NCBI RefSeq assembly: GCF_029027965.1
Contig: NZ_CP119082.1
Location: 2,274,001 to 2,338,000 of the forward strand
DNA: 64,000 nucleotides
Source of the DNA: Paracoccus sp. S3-43
GTDB taxonomy: Bacteria; Pseudomonadota; Alphaproteobacteria; Rhodobacterales; Rhodobacteraceae
Direction of reading: 5' to 3'
Part shown: piece after piece, positions 27,630 through 39,162 of the stretch
How positions within the stretch are numbered: the stretch's first letter is position 1
Layout: every line of letters begins with the position of its first letter
The notes under the pieces: generated by a model
Databases searched by the model: none
Told to the model about the DNA's origin: nothing
What the model saw: only the letters and a program-made list of their open reading frames with translations
Program-made: the position numbers and the translations under genes

Positions 27630-28622
27630 TTATCCTTCCGTGGGTTCGGCCAGATAGCCGAGGATCGTCTCGACCTCGTCCTTAGCGCCGAATATCAGGG
27701 GCGTCATGTCATGTACCGCTAACGGTTTGCGATAACGGATGGGTTGGGTGCCGTCCGACGCCAGCCCGCCCGCCTGTTCGACCAGGAAGGCGATGGGCAT
27801 CGCCTCATAGGCCAGGCGCAGCTTGCCCTTGCCGTATCCGGGGCGGCGGTCGGCGGGATAGAGGAAGGCGCCGCCGTTCAGCAGGATGCGGTGCAATTCG
27901 CCGACCGCGGCGGCAAGCCAGCGCATGTTGTAGTTCTTGCCCAGCGGCCCGTCGCGGCCTGCGCGCAGATCGGCGACCCAGCGTTGCAGGCCCGGCTCCC
28001 AGTGACGTTCGTTCGACGCGTTATAGGCGATTGTCGAGGCCGCAGGTTTCAGCGTGACGTTCTCGCGCACCACGCGGAACTCGCCCGCCTCGGCGTCCCA
28101 GCCGGCGATATGGGTGCCGTCGCCCCGCGACCAGCCGAAGTCCATGGAATGCCCGAAGGAGGCATAGCCAGCGGCCACGACCGCCTCGCCGGTGCGCAAA
28201 AAGCCTTCGGGCGCGGCGGGCAGGATGCTGAACAACATCCCCAGCGGCGCGCCGATGCCGATGCTGCCCGACCCGTCGATGGGATCCATCGCCACGTCCC
28301 AGGCGCCGTCGGGGTTCAGCGGAATCACCGCCTCGGCTTCCTCGGACAGCACCTGGCGGACGCCCGCCTGACGCAAGACCTCGATCATGTGGTGATGGGC
28401 GCCCACGTCGAGCGCCTTCTGCCGGTCGCCGGTGTCGTTGACGCCGACGATCTCGGTCGGGTCGCCATGCAGGCGGCCTGCGGCAAGGCGCTCCATCAGC
28501 GGCGGCTGGGCGCTTGCGATGGCGAGGACGAGGGCGGCGAGGCCACCATCATCTTTGGCCCCGGTCAGCACCTGCGACAGCAGGCGGCCGGTCGCCGGGC
28601 CGTCATTGGGCAGTTTCAGCAT
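27630..28622 (-). CDS. fbp: Fructose-1,6-bisphosphatase class I (possible SBPase activity)
   Basis: A Mg-dependent sugar bisphosphatase of 330 residues. The metal site [16 protein letters not shown], the preceding [11 protein letters not shown], and [21 protein letters not shown] near the C terminus, followed by [15 protein letters not shown], are those of class I (CbbF-like) enzymes. Such enzymes often also dephosphorylate sedoheptulose bisphosphate. Its place between fba and eryI suggests it works on the product of that aldolase. Gaps to both neighbours are four bases or fewer. Confidence 0.93.
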   Translation of the reverse strand: MLKLPNDGPATGRLLSQVLTGAKDDGGLAALVLAIASAQPPLMERLAAGRLHGDPTEIVGVNDTGDRQKALDVGAHHHMIEVLRQAGVRQVLSEEAEAVIPLNPDGAWDVAMDPIDGSGSIGIGAPLGMLFSILPAAPEGFLRTGEAVVAAGYASFGHSMDFGWSRGDGTHIAGWDAEAGEFRVVRENVTLKPAASTIAYNASNERHWEPGLQRWVADLRAGRDGPLGKNYNMRWLAAAVGELHRILLNGGAFLYPADRRPGYGKGKLRLAYEAMPIAFLVEQAGGLASDGTQPIRYRKPLAVHDMTPLIFGAKDEVETILGYLAEPTEG

Positions 28623-28625
28623 GGC

Positions 28626-29087
28626 TCACGCCTTGTTGTATTTGGCATCGACGGCGTCGATGGCGCCGACATTGCCCGCCGACTTGCCGGCCCTGTCGAA
28701 GTTTTCCGTCTCGGCCAGCCAGGCGTCGGCGATGGCCTTGGCCAGTTCCGGGCCGATCACGCGGGCGCCCATGGTGATGATCTGGGCGTCGTTCGACAGC
28801 GCCGCGCGGGTGGCGGAATAGGTGTCATGGGTCAGCGCGGCGCGGATGCCGGGCACCTTGTTGGCCGCGATGCAGACGCCGATGCCGGTGCCGCAGACCA
28901 GGATGGCGCGGTCATAGGTGCCGTCCTTGACCTGGCTTGCCACCCGGTCGGACAGGTTGGCATAGAAGGCGTCGGGGCCTTCGTCGGTGCGGCTGATCTC
29001 GGCCACCTGATGCTTGTCCTTGAGGTGGTCGGCCAGGATCTTGGCCAGACCCTCACCCGCGCTGTCGCCTGCGATTGCCAGTTTCAT
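28626..29087 (-). CDS. eryI: RpiB-family isomerase, EryI-like (erythrulose 4-phosphate isomerase)
   Basis: 153 residues with the RpiB/LacAB fold: [20 protein letters not shown], the catalytic Cys loop [18 protein letters not shown] and [14 protein letters not shown]. In Brucella the paired RpiB-like EryI turns D-erythrulose 4-phosphate into D-erythrose 4-phosphate; the ATGA overlap with the tpiA-like gene and the nearby eryABCD genes support that role over plain ribose 5-phosphate isomerase. I start at 29087 (GGAGAAACC upstream); a longer open frame crosses the tpiA gene. Confidence 0.88.
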   Translation of the reverse strand: MKLAIAGDSAGEGLAKILADHLKDKHQVAEISRTDEGPDAFYANLSDRVASQVKDGTYDRAILVCGTGIGVCIAANKVPGIRAALTHDTYSATRAALSNDAQIITMGARVIGPELAKAIADAWLAETENFDRAGKSAGNVGAIDAVDAKYNKA

Positions 29088-29851
29088 TTGGTTTCTCCGT
29101 TGGTTGCGGCGCAGCGCGCCAGGATATCCAGATAGCCGTCCACGGTCCAGGCAGAGCGGCCGATGAACAGACCGCCGATATGCGGGCATTGGATCAGTTC
29201 CTCGCAGTTGCCCGGATTGACCGAGCCGCCATAGAGGCAGGGCACGCGGCGCCCCAGCACGTCCGCTGCCACCGCGATGATTTCCGCCTGCCGCGCGTCG
29301 GCATAGTCCGAGGTCGCGGGGATGCCGTTCACGCCGATGGCCCAGACGGGTTCATAGGCCAGCAGGATCGTCGCATCGCTGCCCGCCACGCGGGACAGGG
29401 CGGCGCGAACCTGTGTTTCCAGAACTTCCCTCGCCCGGCCCGCCTCACGCTCGGCCAGCGTCTCGCCGATGCAGATCAGCGGGATCAACCCGTGGCGGAT
29501 GGCGGCCTCGGTCTTCAGGCCCACCGTCTCGTCCGTCTCGCCGAAATGCTCGCGCCGTTCCGAATGGCCCAGCTCCACCAGGTCGAGCTTGCAGTCCTTC
29601 AGCATCAGCGGGCTGATCTCGCCCGTCCAGGCGCCCTCGTCGGCCCAGTGCATGTTCTGCGCGCCGACCTTGACCGAGGTATCCGCCAGCCAGTCCTTGA
29701 CCTGCCGCACGGCGGTGAAGGGCGGGATCACGAAGCGCTGGATGCGCGGGTCGCGGTCGCCGTCCGCTGCGGCCAGCCCTTCGGCGAAGACGCGCGCCTG
29801 ATCCAGCGTCTTGTTCATCTTCCAGCTTGTGCCGATCCAGAAATCCGTCAT
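29084..29851 (-). CDS. eryH: TpiA-family isomerase, EryH-like (L-erythrulose 1-phosphate isomerase)
   Basis: 255 residues with the triose-phosphate isomerase fold: the Lys in [10 protein letters not shown], the catalytic His in [14 protein letters not shown], the catalytic Glu in [10 protein letters not shown] and the phosphate loop [10 protein letters not shown]. The insertions and the pairing with eryI match the TpiA2/EryH type that acts on erythrulose phosphate in the Brucella and Sinorhizobium pathways. A housekeeping TPI cannot be excluded from sequence. It starts one base behind the DeoR stop. Confidence 0.88.
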   Translation of the reverse strand: MTDFWIGTSWKMNKTLDQARVFAEGLAAADGDRDPRIQRFVIPPFTAVRQVKDWLADTSVKVGAQNMHWADEGAWTGEISPLMLKDCKLDLVELGHSERREHFGETDETVGLKTEAAIRHGLIPLICIGETLAEREAGRAREVLETQVRAALSRVAGSDATILLAYEPVWAIGVNGIPATSDYADARQAEIIAVAADVLGRRVPCLYGGSVNPGNCEELIQCPHIGGLFIGRSAWTVDGYLDILARCAATNGETK

Positions 29852-29852
29852 G

Positions 29853-30617
29853 TCATTCCCTTGCGATGGTCAGCCGCAGCCCGGCGCGGTCGATCGCGGC
29901 GCGATCACTTGGCGCGGGGGCGGCATCGGTGATGATGGCGTCGAAATCGGTCAGATCCGCCAGCGCGTGCAGGGCGGACCGGCCGAAGCGGGTGTGGTTG
30001 ACCAGCAGCACGGCGCGGTCGGCCGCAGAGATCATGGCGCGCTTGGCGCGGACGGCGGCGTCATCCATGTGGAAGGCCCGCAGCCCCGCCACGGCGGGGG
30101 TCGAGATGAAGGCCAGATCCGCGCGCAGCCGCGACAGCGCATCCTCGGTCACCACGCCGAAGAAGCCGTTGAACTTGGCGCTGTAGGTGCCGCCAAGCGC
30201 GATCAGCGTGACGCGCGGCGCATCCTTCAGCCGGTCGATCACGGCGGCGTTGTTGGTGATGACGGTCAGCGGCGCCTTCTCGGCCAGGCTGGCGCCCAGC
30301 AGCGCGGCCATGGATCCGTCATTGACCATCACGGTCATGCCCGGCTCGACCAGTTCCAGCGCCGCGCGGGCCATGCGCGCCTTGGCGTCGCTGTCCTGCA
30401 ACGCGCGGATGCGAAAGTCGCTTTCGAACTGCGTCCCCGCCTCGATGGTGGCGCCGCCGCGCACCTTGCGCAGCAGGCCCGCCTGTTCCAGGTCGTCGAG
30501 ATCGCGGTGGATGGTCATGCGCGACACGGCGAAACGGTCGGCCAGATCGTCCAGATCGACGGCCCGCGCCCCGACCAGCAGATCCATGATCGCCTGCCTG
30601 CGTTCCTCGCGCTTCAC
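29853..30617 (-). CDS. DeoR-family transcriptional regulator
   Basis: 254 residues. The N-terminal helix-turn-helix reads VDLDDLADRFAVSRMTIHRD, followed by LEQAGLLRKVRGGA, the usual DeoR hinge; the C-terminal sugar-phosphate sensing domain contains VMVNDGSMAALLG and LIALGGTYSAKFNGFFG. The start is a GTG at 30617 with GGAGG six bases upstream; the longer open frame runs into the shared promoter region. It heads the fba-side operon and is divergent from tkt, so it probably controls both; a tetrose or triose phosphate is the likely signal. Confidence 0.9.
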   Translation of the reverse strand: MKREERRQAIMDLLVGARAVDLDDLADRFAVSRMTIHRDLDDLEQAGLLRKVRGGATIEAGTQFESDFRIRALQDSDAKARMARAALELVEPGMTVMVNDGSMAALLGASLAEKAPLTVITNNAAVIDRLKDAPRVTLIALGGTYSAKFNGFFGVVTEDALSRLRADLAFISTPAVAGLRAFHMDDAAVRAKRAMISAADRAVLLVNHTRFGRSALHALADLTDFDAIITDAAPAPSDRAAIDRAGLRLTIARE

Positions 30618-30652
30618 CCGTGCCTCCTTGCCTGCTGGGTTTGTAACACTTA

Positions 30653-30703
30653 TTGCAAAAATCGCAACATGATTTTTGTGACATTGTGACGTCATTTTGT
30701 GAT
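30653..30703. promoter_or_regulatory. Putative DeoR operator region between deoR and tkt
   Basis: This AT-rich stretch in the 144-base divergent gap contains TTGC-N7-GCAA (30653-30667) and three TTGTGA repeats starting at 30676, 30684 and 30697, the middle one running into the palindrome TGACGTCA (30687-30694). Repeated T/G-rich hexamers are typical of DeoR-family sites. Binding is inferred. Confidence 0.5.
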
Positions 30704-30761
30704 TATTGTTGTGGCGGCGGCCCTTCCGGGGTATTCACCCCTCAAACCGTCGGAGGACCAC

Positions 30762-32804
<2,043 letters not shown>

Positions 32805-32828
32805 TCCCGTGCCGTGATGTTCGAACGA

Positions 32829-32855
32829 ACGGCCCGCGTCGCGCGGGCCGTTTTT
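32829..32855 (+). terminator. Intrinsic terminator of tkt
   Basis: A perfect 10-bp stem ACGGCCCGCG / CGCGGGCCGT with loop TCG, followed by five T. Confidence 0.88.
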
Positions 32856-32869
32856 CGTCGGGCGAAGGC

Positions 32870-32968
32870 GGGGGCCGGAAGACGGCGGACAGAAGTCGGG
32901 GGGCTGTCTGCCCCCCGGTTGCGGCGAGGCCGCAACTCCCCCCGAGGATATTTTCGTGAAGAAGAAGC
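32870..32968 (+). repeat. Intergenic repeat copy 2 (GATATTT core with two hairpins)
   Basis: Two perfect stems come first: GGGGGGC/GCCCCCC (32898-32916) and GTTGCGGC/GCCGCAAC (32918-32936). Then CCCCCCGAGGATATTTTCG and the tail TGAAGAAGAAG. It lies between the convergent tkt and eryD genes; apart from this and the tkt terminator the 252-base gap shows nothing else. Confidence 0.65.
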
Positions 32969-33056
32969 GCGCGCGTCAGCGCGCCTCGGGCCCAGCGGCA
33001 GCGTCCGGGGCGGGCTTTGCCCGGCCCGTCCCCCTCAGCCCGTCCCCCTCCGCTGG

Positions 33057-33998
33057 TCAACCGGCCAGCGCTTCGGCCGTCGCCTCGTCCGTGATCAGCC
33101 CGCGCAACCGTCCGCTGCGCAGCGCGGCGCGGATGGCCTGGACCTTGTCGGCGCCGCCCGCGATCACCACGGTGCGGCTGTCGCCCGGCCCGTCCAGCGA
33201 GGCCGACAGCGTGCGCGCCGACAGGGTGGTCTCCAGCACCCGGCCGTCGGCGTCGAAGAAATGGCCCATCATCTCGCCCACGCCGCCGCCCGCGCGGATT
33301 TCGTCGATCTCTCGCGGCTCGATCATGCCCGAGGCGACAAGCTGCGCGCCGGGATCGACGGTGCCCATGCCCACGACCTTCAGCCCCGCGCCGTTCGCCA
33401 GGTCGACGATCTCGGCCACGCCCGGCTGGGCCAGCAGCACCGCGCGGTCGGATTCGGAATTGGCGAAGAACGGCACCGGCAGGACATAGGCCTGCGCGCC
33501 GGTCTTTTCGGCCAGCCGGTGCATCACGTCATGCCGGTTGGCCGAATAATGCCGCGTCAGCCCGCCCAGCAGCGACACGAAATGCGCGCCGTTCGCATCG
33601 AAGCGCGGCAGTTGTTCCACCGCCGCCGCCAGGGTGCGGCCATGGCCCAGGCCGATGACGCGGTGTTCGCCGCTTTCGATCTGGCGGCGCAGGAAGCTGG
33701 CCCCGGCAAGGCCAAGCGCGCGGAAGGGCGGCCCGTCCTCGCCCAGATCGGGCGCGACCTCGCAGAATTCGAGGCCGTATCGCTGGCACAGCCGGTCTTC
33801 CAGCATGGCGCATTCGACGATCTCGCCGTCGACGCTGACCTTGACGACGCCATCGGCCACGGCGCGGGCGATCAGCCGGTGGGCCTTGACGCCGGTCACG
33901 CCCAGCCGCTTGGCGACCGCCGCCTGCGTCAGCCCGCCCGCGTAATGCAGCCAGGCCGCGCGGATCGCCAGGCTTTGTTCGGGATCGCCGCGCGCCAT
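33057..33998 (-). CDS. eryD: SorC-family transcriptional regulator, EryD-like
   Basis: 313 residues. The N-terminal helix-turn-helix is AAWLHYAGGLTQAAVAKRLG with VTGVKAHRLIARA; the C-terminal phosphosugar-binding domain includes VIGLGHGRTLAAAV and VVGMGTVDPGAQLV. Brucella EryD, of the same family and length, represses the ery operon and is relieved by erythritol. It is the last gene of the minus-strand operon and overlaps the dehydrogenase gene by ATGA. Start at 33998. Confidence 0.9.
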   Translation of the reverse strand: MARGDPEQSLAIRAAWLHYAGGLTQAAVAKRLGVTGVKAHRLIARAVADGVVKVSVDGEIVECAMLEDRLCQRYGLEFCEVAPDLGEDGPPFRALGLAGASFLRRQIESGEHRVIGLGHGRTLAAAVEQLPRFDANGAHFVSLLGGLTRHYSANRHDVMHRLAEKTGAQAYVLPVPFFANSESDRAVLLAQPGVAEIVDLANGAGLKVVGMGTVDPGAQLVASGMIEPREIDEIRAGGGVGEMMGHFFDADGRVLETTLSARTLSASLDGPGDSRTVVIAGGADKVQAIRAALRSGRLRGLITDEATAEALAG

Positions 33999-35143
33999 CA
34001 GCCCGCATCCTCCATGATCCGGCGCAGGTCGCCGGGGGTCAGGGTCGCAGGGTTGGCCTTCATCGAGGAGGAGCTTGCGGCGGCTTTGACGGCCGCGGCC
34101 TGCGCCTCGGGACCGATGCCCAGGGCCGACAGGGCGGGCAGGCCCGCGCGGTGGGACCAGTCGGCCAGGACGCGCGCGGCCTCGGCCATCGAGGCGAAGG
34201 GCGTGTCGAAGGCCGCGCCGATCCAGCGGGCGACCTGATCGATTCGGTCGATGGCGGCGGGGTCGGTCGCGGCGCGGCGGTTGGCCAGCAGCACGGGCGG
34301 CAGCAGCGCCCCGCAGATCGCCCCATGCGGCGCCCCGGTCAGCCCGCCCAGCGGGCCGGCGAGGCCATGGACCGCGCCGAGCCCCGCATTGGCCAGCGCC
34401 AGCCCGCCCGACAGCGAGACCCAGGCCATGTCGTCGCGGGCGCCGGCGTCTTCGCCCTCCATCAGCCGCCGGATCGCCGCCAGCCCGCGCGGGATCGCGT
34501 CGCGGCACAGCGCGTCGGTCAGGGGGTTGGCGCGGGTGCAGACGAACGGCTCGATCACCTGGGTGATGGCGTCGAGGCCCGAGCCCAGCGTCACCGCGCG
34601 GGGACAGCCATCCGTCAGCGCCGGATCGACGATGGCAAGGCGCGGCAGCATCCGGGCGTCGCGCAGGCTGACCTTGCGGCGGTGTTCGGGCACGCCGATC
34701 ACGGCGTTGCGGGTGACCTCGGCCCCGGTGCCCGCCGTGGTGGGGATGGCGACGAAGGGCAAGGGCGGGTTGTCCAGCGGCAGGCCCCGGCCCACGACCT
34801 CAAGATGATCCAGCATCGGGCGGGTGGCGGGACGCAGGGCAGCGATGGCCTTGCCCGCGTCGATCACCGCGCCGCCGCCAAGCGCCACGACCACCTGCGC
34901 GCCTTGGGCGGCGGCGATGCCGTCTTCGATGAGCATGGTGTCCGGCTCTCGCGGGACCGACAGACCCGTCACCGCACAGCCCTGCCCGGCCAATTCATCC
35001 GCCAGCCAAGCGGCGCGCCCGCCGTCGCGGCCATGGACCAGCAGCACCTGCCGCCCCATCCCCGCCACGCGCGTCGCCGCATGATCCGCCTGCCCCCTGC
35101 CGAACAGAATCTCGGTCGCGGTGGCGAAGGCGAAGGGCTGCAT
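33998..35143 (-). CDS. Iron-containing (group III) alcohol dehydrogenase
   Basis: 381 residues of the Fe-ADH/maleylacetate reductase superfamily. Visible are the NAD-binding VVALGGGAVIDAGKAIAAL, the AIPTTAGTGAEVTRNAVI loop, and metal ligands in GSGLDAITQVIEPFV and the His pair in AVHGLAGPLGGLTGAPHG. It sits between eryC and eryD with overlaps on both sides (TGATG, ATGA), a gene not in the classical Brucella eryABCD set. It may oxidise a polyol or reduce a carbonyl side product; the substrate is unknown. Confidence 0.88.
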   Translation of the reverse strand: MQPFAFATATEILFGRGQADHAATRVAGMGRQVLLVHGRDGGRAAWLADELAGQGCAVTGLSVPREPDTMLIEDGIAAAQGAQVVVALGGGAVIDAGKAIAALRPATRPMLDHLEVVGRGLPLDNPPLPFVAIPTTAGTGAEVTRNAVIGVPEHRRKVSLRDARMLPRLAIVDPALTDGCPRAVTLGSGLDAITQVIEPFVCTRANPLTDALCRDAIPRGLAAIRRLMEGEDAGARDDMAWVSLSGGLALANAGLGAVHGLAGPLGGLTGAPHGAICGALLPPVLLANRRAATDPAAIDRIDQVARWIGAAFDTPFASMAEAARVLADWSHRAGLPALSALGIGPEAQAAAVKAAASSSSMKANPATLTPGDLRRIMEDAG

Positions 35144-36084
35144 CAGACCCTCAGATCCCCGGCGCCGCTGTCGATATGCGGCGCCCAGAAGGCCACGCTT
35201 TCGGCGATCTGGGCGATCACCTGGCGATCGTTCGGCTCTCGTTCCTTGAAGGACAGCTCCAGGCAGATCTCGTTGTCGACCGCGCCGCCCTGGGCCAAGG
35301 CCGCCAGCAGCGGTTCCGGCTGGATCCGGCCCCTGGCGTTGTATTCGGCGGTGAAGGGGCGGTGGCCCGACTTGTCCATCATCGACTGCTTGATGTGGAT
35401 GATCGGACTGAACCGCGGCACCGCCCGCGCCCAGGCATAGGGGTCGGTGTCGTCGGGGTTCGGGCTGGTCACGTCGCCATGGTCGATATCGGCCATCATC
35501 CACATCGGAACCGCCATGTCCGCCGCCGTCAGCCGGTCCTGCAACTCCATGCAAGCCGCGATGGTTTCACCGAATTCGCGCCCGACGCTCATCGGTTCCC
35601 AGAAGACATAGGACAGCCCGGCGGATTTAGCGTGGTCGGCGACCTCGGCCCAGCAGTCGATGGCGGTCTGGATCAGCGATTCGCGCCGGGCCGGGTCGTC
35701 ATAGTCGTGATAGGTGAAGATCGCGAATTGCGTGCCGACCGAGGTGCCGCCCAGGTCGGCGATGATGTCGGCGAAGGTCTTGAACCAGTCGACATAAAAC
35801 CGCCGCACGTCGCGGTCGGGATGGCCGAAATGGTTCAGCCGCCCGTAAGGTCCGGTCATGCCGCTGGTCACGCGCACCCCGGTGCGGTCCAGGGCCGCGC
35901 CCATCCGGCGGGTCAGCCGGCGGATCACCGGGGCGGGCCAGCCGGGGTTGATGAACTCATGGGTCAGTTGCAGATCGCGGATGCGCAAATCGCGCGCCAC
36001 CGTGTCGATCAGGTCGTCCGGGTCGGCGAAGCGGTTGACCAGCGGGTTGGTGTTCAGGGACAGCGTCAGGGGCATGGCGGTCAC
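35143..36084 (-). CDS. eryC: Sugar-phosphate isomerase/epimerase, EryC-like
   Basis: 313 residues, AP-endonuclease-2/TIM-barrel fold. The opening LSLNTNPLVNRFADPDDLID and LQLTHEFINPGWPAPVIRRL are EryC hallmarks; metal-site candidates include TYHDYDDPARRES, VFWEPMS, ADIDHGD and LELSFKERE. In Brucella EryC acts on the tetrulose phosphate made by EryB. I choose the GTG at 36084, which overlaps the eryB stop (GTGA); the ATG at 36075 is the alternative. Confidence 0.9.
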   Translation of the reverse strand: MTAMPLTLSLNTNPLVNRFADPDDLIDTVARDLRIRDLQLTHEFINPGWPAPVIRRLTRRMGAALDRTGVRVTSGMTGPYGRLNHFGHPDRDVRRFYVDWFKTFADIIADLGGTSVGTQFAIFTYHDYDDPARRESLIQTAIDCWAEVADHAKSAGLSYVFWEPMSVGREFGETIAACMELQDRLTAADMAVPMWMMADIDHGDVTSPNPDDTDPYAWARAVPRFSPIIHIKQSMMDKSGHRPFTAEYNARGRIQPEPLLAALAQGGAVDNEICLELSFKEREPNDRQVIAQIAESVAFWAPHIDSGAGDLRV

Positions 36085-37598
36085 GCAGCCTGGGCCAGAT
36101 CCGACCCGGCGAACCAGTCGGCGAAGGCATCGCGTTGGGTCGGGGTCAGGTGCAGGTAATGCTTGGTGCGCCGCAGCAGGATGTCTTCCGGCGTCCGCGC
36201 CCATTCGCGGGCGACCAGATAGCGAACCTCGGCCTCATAGAGGGTGCCGCCGAAGTGGCGGCCCAGCCCGTCCAAGGTCATCGCGCCCGCCACCACGTCC
36301 TTGGTCCGCGCGCCATAAAGACGGGCGTAATGCAGGACCAGCGGGCGCGGCATCCAGGGGTTCAGTTCGCGCTGCAATTCCACGAAGGATTCGAAATCGG
36401 CATTGGCGATCTCTCCGCCCGGCAGCGGGGCCTCGCCGGTCCAGTCCGGTCCCATCTTGGGGAAGATGCCGCGCAGGCGGTGCATTCCCCGTTCGGCCAG
36501 TTCGCGGAAGGTGGTGATCTTGCCGCCGAAGATGTTCAGCAGCGGCGCCCCGCCCGTCTGATCCAGGTCGAAGACGTAATCCCGCGTCACGGCCGAGGGG
36601 TTACCCTTGCCGTCGTCGAACAGCGGCCGCACGCCCGAGAAGGAATGCAGCACATCCTCGCGCCGCAGTTTTTCCTTGAAGTATCGGTTCACGGCGGCCA
36701 GCAGATAGGCGATCTCGTCCTCCCCCGCCGCCACATCCTCGGCCCGGCCCTCATAGGGGATGTCGGTGGTGCCGATCAGCGCCAGATCGCCTTCATACGG
36801 GTTGATGAAGATCACCCGTTTGTCGTGGTTCTGGACCAGATAGGCGTTCGCCCCCGCCCACCATTTCGGCACGATGATGTGGCTGCCCTTGACCAGCCGG
36901 ACGTTGCGGCTGGAATTGGACCCGGCGACGTTGTTGATCACGTCGCTGACCCACGGCCCCGCGCAGTTCACGACGCAGCGGGCGCGGAAGGTGCGGATCT
37001 CTCCGGTCGTCTCGCTGCGGGTCTGGACGGTCCAGGCGCCGTTTTCGCGGCGGGCCGAGATGCAGGGGCTGCGGGTCAGCACCGTCGCGCCCTTTTCCGC
37101 CGCGCCAAGGGCGTTCAGGATCACCAGGCGGGAATCGTCCACCCAGCAGTCGCTGTATTCGAAGCCCTTGTGATACTGGTCCAGCAGCGGCGCGCCCTCG
37201 GGGTCGCGGCGCAGATCCAGCGTGCGGGTGCCGGGCAGCTTCTTGCGGCCCCCCAGGTTGTCATACAGGAACAGGCCCAGACGGACCAGCCAGGCGGGGC
37301 GGTCCTGCGGCGAATGCGGCAGCACGAAGCGCATCGGCCAGATGATATGCGGGGCGGCGGCCATCAGCACCTCGCGTTCGATCAGCGCCTCGCGCACCAG
37401 GCGGAATTCGTAATATTCCAGATAGCGCAACCCGCCATGGACCAGCTTGCCCGACCGAGAGGAGGTGCCCTGCGCCAGGTCGTCCTTTTCGCACAAGACC
37501 ACCTTCAGGCCCCGGCCCGCCGCATCGCGCGCGACGCCCGCGCCGTTGATGCCGCCGCCGATGACGAACAGGTCGATCATGTCGGTGTCATGGCTCAT
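36081..37598 (-). CDS. eryB: FAD-dependent polyol-phosphate dehydrogenase, EryB-like
   Basis: 505 residues of the GlpD family. The FAD-binding VIGGGINGAGVARDAAGRG, then GTSSRSGKLVHGGLRYLEYY, and the C-terminal GGKITTFRELAERGMHRL are clear. A glpD would have the same motifs; the neighbours eryA and eryC point to oxidation of erythritol phosphate to erythrulose phosphate with electrons passed to quinone. It overlaps eryA by 11 bases and eryC by 4. Confidence 0.9.
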   Translation of the reverse strand: MSHDTDMIDLFVIGGGINGAGVARDAAGRGLKVVLCEKDDLAQGTSSRSGKLVHGGLRYLEYYEFRLVREALIEREVLMAAAPHIIWPMRFVLPHSPQDRPAWLVRLGLFLYDNLGGRKKLPGTRTLDLRRDPEGAPLLDQYHKGFEYSDCWVDDSRLVILNALGAAEKGATVLTRSPCISARRENGAWTVQTRSETTGEIRTFRARCVVNCAGPWVSDVINNVAGSNSSRNVRLVKGSHIIVPKWWAGANAYLVQNHDKRVIFINPYEGDLALIGTTDIPYEGRAEDVAAGEDEIAYLLAAVNRYFKEKLRREDVLHSFSGVRPLFDDGKGNPSAVTRDYVFDLDQTGGAPLLNIFGGKITTFRELAERGMHRLRGIFPKMGPDWTGEAPLPGGEIANADFESFVELQRELNPWMPRPLVLHYARLYGARTKDVVAGAMTLDGLGRHFGGTLYEAEVRYLVAREWARTPEDILLRRTKHYLHLTPTQRDAFADWFAGSDLAQAA

Positions 37599-39162
37599 GT
37601 CTTTGTCCTTTCAGGGATCGGGCCGCGGCCAGCGCGTTCCAGGCGGGCGGCAGGGCCCGGCGCGACGCGGTGAAGGCAGGAAACAGCGCATCATAGGCGG
37701 CGACAAGGGCGGGATCGGGGGATTCGGGGTTCCCCAGCAGCGGCGTGACCCATTCGGCGATGCAGGCGTCCATGTCGGAATAGGCTTCGATGGCGACGGC
37801 GGCCATCATCGCGGCACCCGCCGCGCCGGCCTCGTCGCGGTCGGACACGCGGACCGGCGCGTTCAGGCTGGCCGACAGGATCGCGCGCAGCCCCCGCGAC
37901 CGGGCCGCGCCGCCGGTCAGGCGCAATTCGCCGGGCAGCGGACCCATCGCGGCGTAACAGTCGCGCATCGCCATGCCCAGCCCCTCGGCCACGGCGCGGA
38001 TCAGGTCGGGATAGCGGTGGCCCGCCGACAGGCCGACAAATCCGCCGCGGGCGTCGGCGTTAACGAACGGCCCGCGCTCGCCCGCGTCCGAGATATAGGG
38101 GTGATAGACGATCTGGCCGGGCCGGGACCGGGCCAGCCAGCCCTCGATATGGGCGACCAGATCGCGATGGGTCACGGCATGGCCCATGTCGGACAGCAGC
38201 CCCGCCGCCAGACCCAGAACCCAGTCGAGGTTCAGCGTCGCCGCCATGTTGGTCTGGACCTGGGTGACGATGCCGGGGATCGGCAGGCAGATCACATAGC
38301 CGGTGCCCTGGTCGTTCAGATGCACCCGGTCGTCGCGCATGGCGCGCAGGTGGACGCCGGTGGATCCCACGGTCGAACAGGCCACGTCGCCCGCCGCCCC
38401 GCCATAGACGCCCGCGCCAAGCGCGGTCATCACCATGTCCACATAGCCCAGGGCGACCGGCGTCCCCGCCAGCAGCCCGGTCTGGCGCGCGGCGTCGGGC
38501 GTCAGCGGATGTGTGACCTGCGTGCCGTCGATGATCGGCGGCAGCAGGTCGCGGCGATGGGTCAGGCCAAGCGCGGCGATCACCGAATCGTCATATTGGC
38601 GGGTGCGGAAATTGCCGAAGGTGAAGCTGGCCTCGGACGGATCGGTGGCGCGCACCCCCGTCAGGTTCAGATACAGCCAGTCCTTGCAATGCAGCGCGAC
38701 CTCGGCCCGGTCCAGCAGGTCGGTCCGGGTGTCCATATGCGCCATCTGCGCGCCCTGCTGGCAGGTGTTCAGCCCGGTGCCCGTCGCCTCGAACCGGGCG
38801 CGGTCGGCCGCGCGCCCCGCCAGCCGCGCCACCGTCGGGGCGGCGCGCGCGTCCAGCCACAGCCAGGCGTCGGACACCGGCCCGTCGCGACCCACCAGCC
38901 ATGTCCCGTCGCCCTGCGCCGTGACCGACAGCGCCGCCGTGCGGCCCGCCAGCCCGTCCACCTTGGCGCCCAGGCCGCGCAGGGCCGCGGCGCAATCGTC
39001 CCAGGTCTGGGCCAGCGACTGCGTGGCCGATCCGTCCGCGCCCGAATGATAGCGGTTCGGCACCGAGGCCGCCGCGACCTGCCGCCCGCCCAGGTCGAAG
39101 GCCACCGCCTTGATGACCGAGGTTCCGGCATCGACGCCGATCAGGATGTCACGACCGGCCAT
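37588..39162 (-). CDS. eryA: FGGY-family carbohydrate kinase, EryA-like (erythritol kinase)
   Basis: 524 residues. The N-terminal ATPase motif is LIGVDAGTSVIKAVAFDLGG and the C-terminal FGGY region is GELRLTGGAARSRGLRAIL, followed by EAGAAGAAMMAAV. First enzyme of the pathway, phosphorylating the imported polyol. The ATG at 39162 with AGGGG upstream is preferred over an in-frame TTG two codons earlier. It is the promoter-proximal gene of the eryA-B-C-adh-D operon. Confidence 0.9.
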   Translation of the reverse strand: MAGRDILIGVDAGTSVIKAVAFDLGGRQVAAASVPNRYHSGADGSATQSLAQTWDDCAAALRGLGAKVDGLAGRTAALSVTAQGDGTWLVGRDGPVSDAWLWLDARAAPTVARLAGRAADRARFEATGTGLNTCQQGAQMAHMDTRTDLLDRAEVALHCKDWLYLNLTGVRATDPSEASFTFGNFRTRQYDDSVIAALGLTHRRDLLPPIIDGTQVTHPLTPDAARQTGLLAGTPVALGYVDMVMTALGAGVYGGAAGDVACSTVGSTGVHLRAMRDDRVHLNDQGTGYVICLPIPGIVTQVQTNMAATLNLDWVLGLAAGLLSDMGHAVTHRDLVAHIEGWLARSRPGQIVYHPYISDAGERGPFVNADARGGFVGLSAGHRYPDLIRAVAEGLGMAMRDCYAAMGPLPGELRLTGGAARSRGLRAILSASLNAPVRVSDRDEAGAAGAAMMAAVAIEAYSDMDACIAEWVTPLLGNPESPDPALVAAYDALFPAFTASRRALPPAWNALAAARSLKGQRHEP

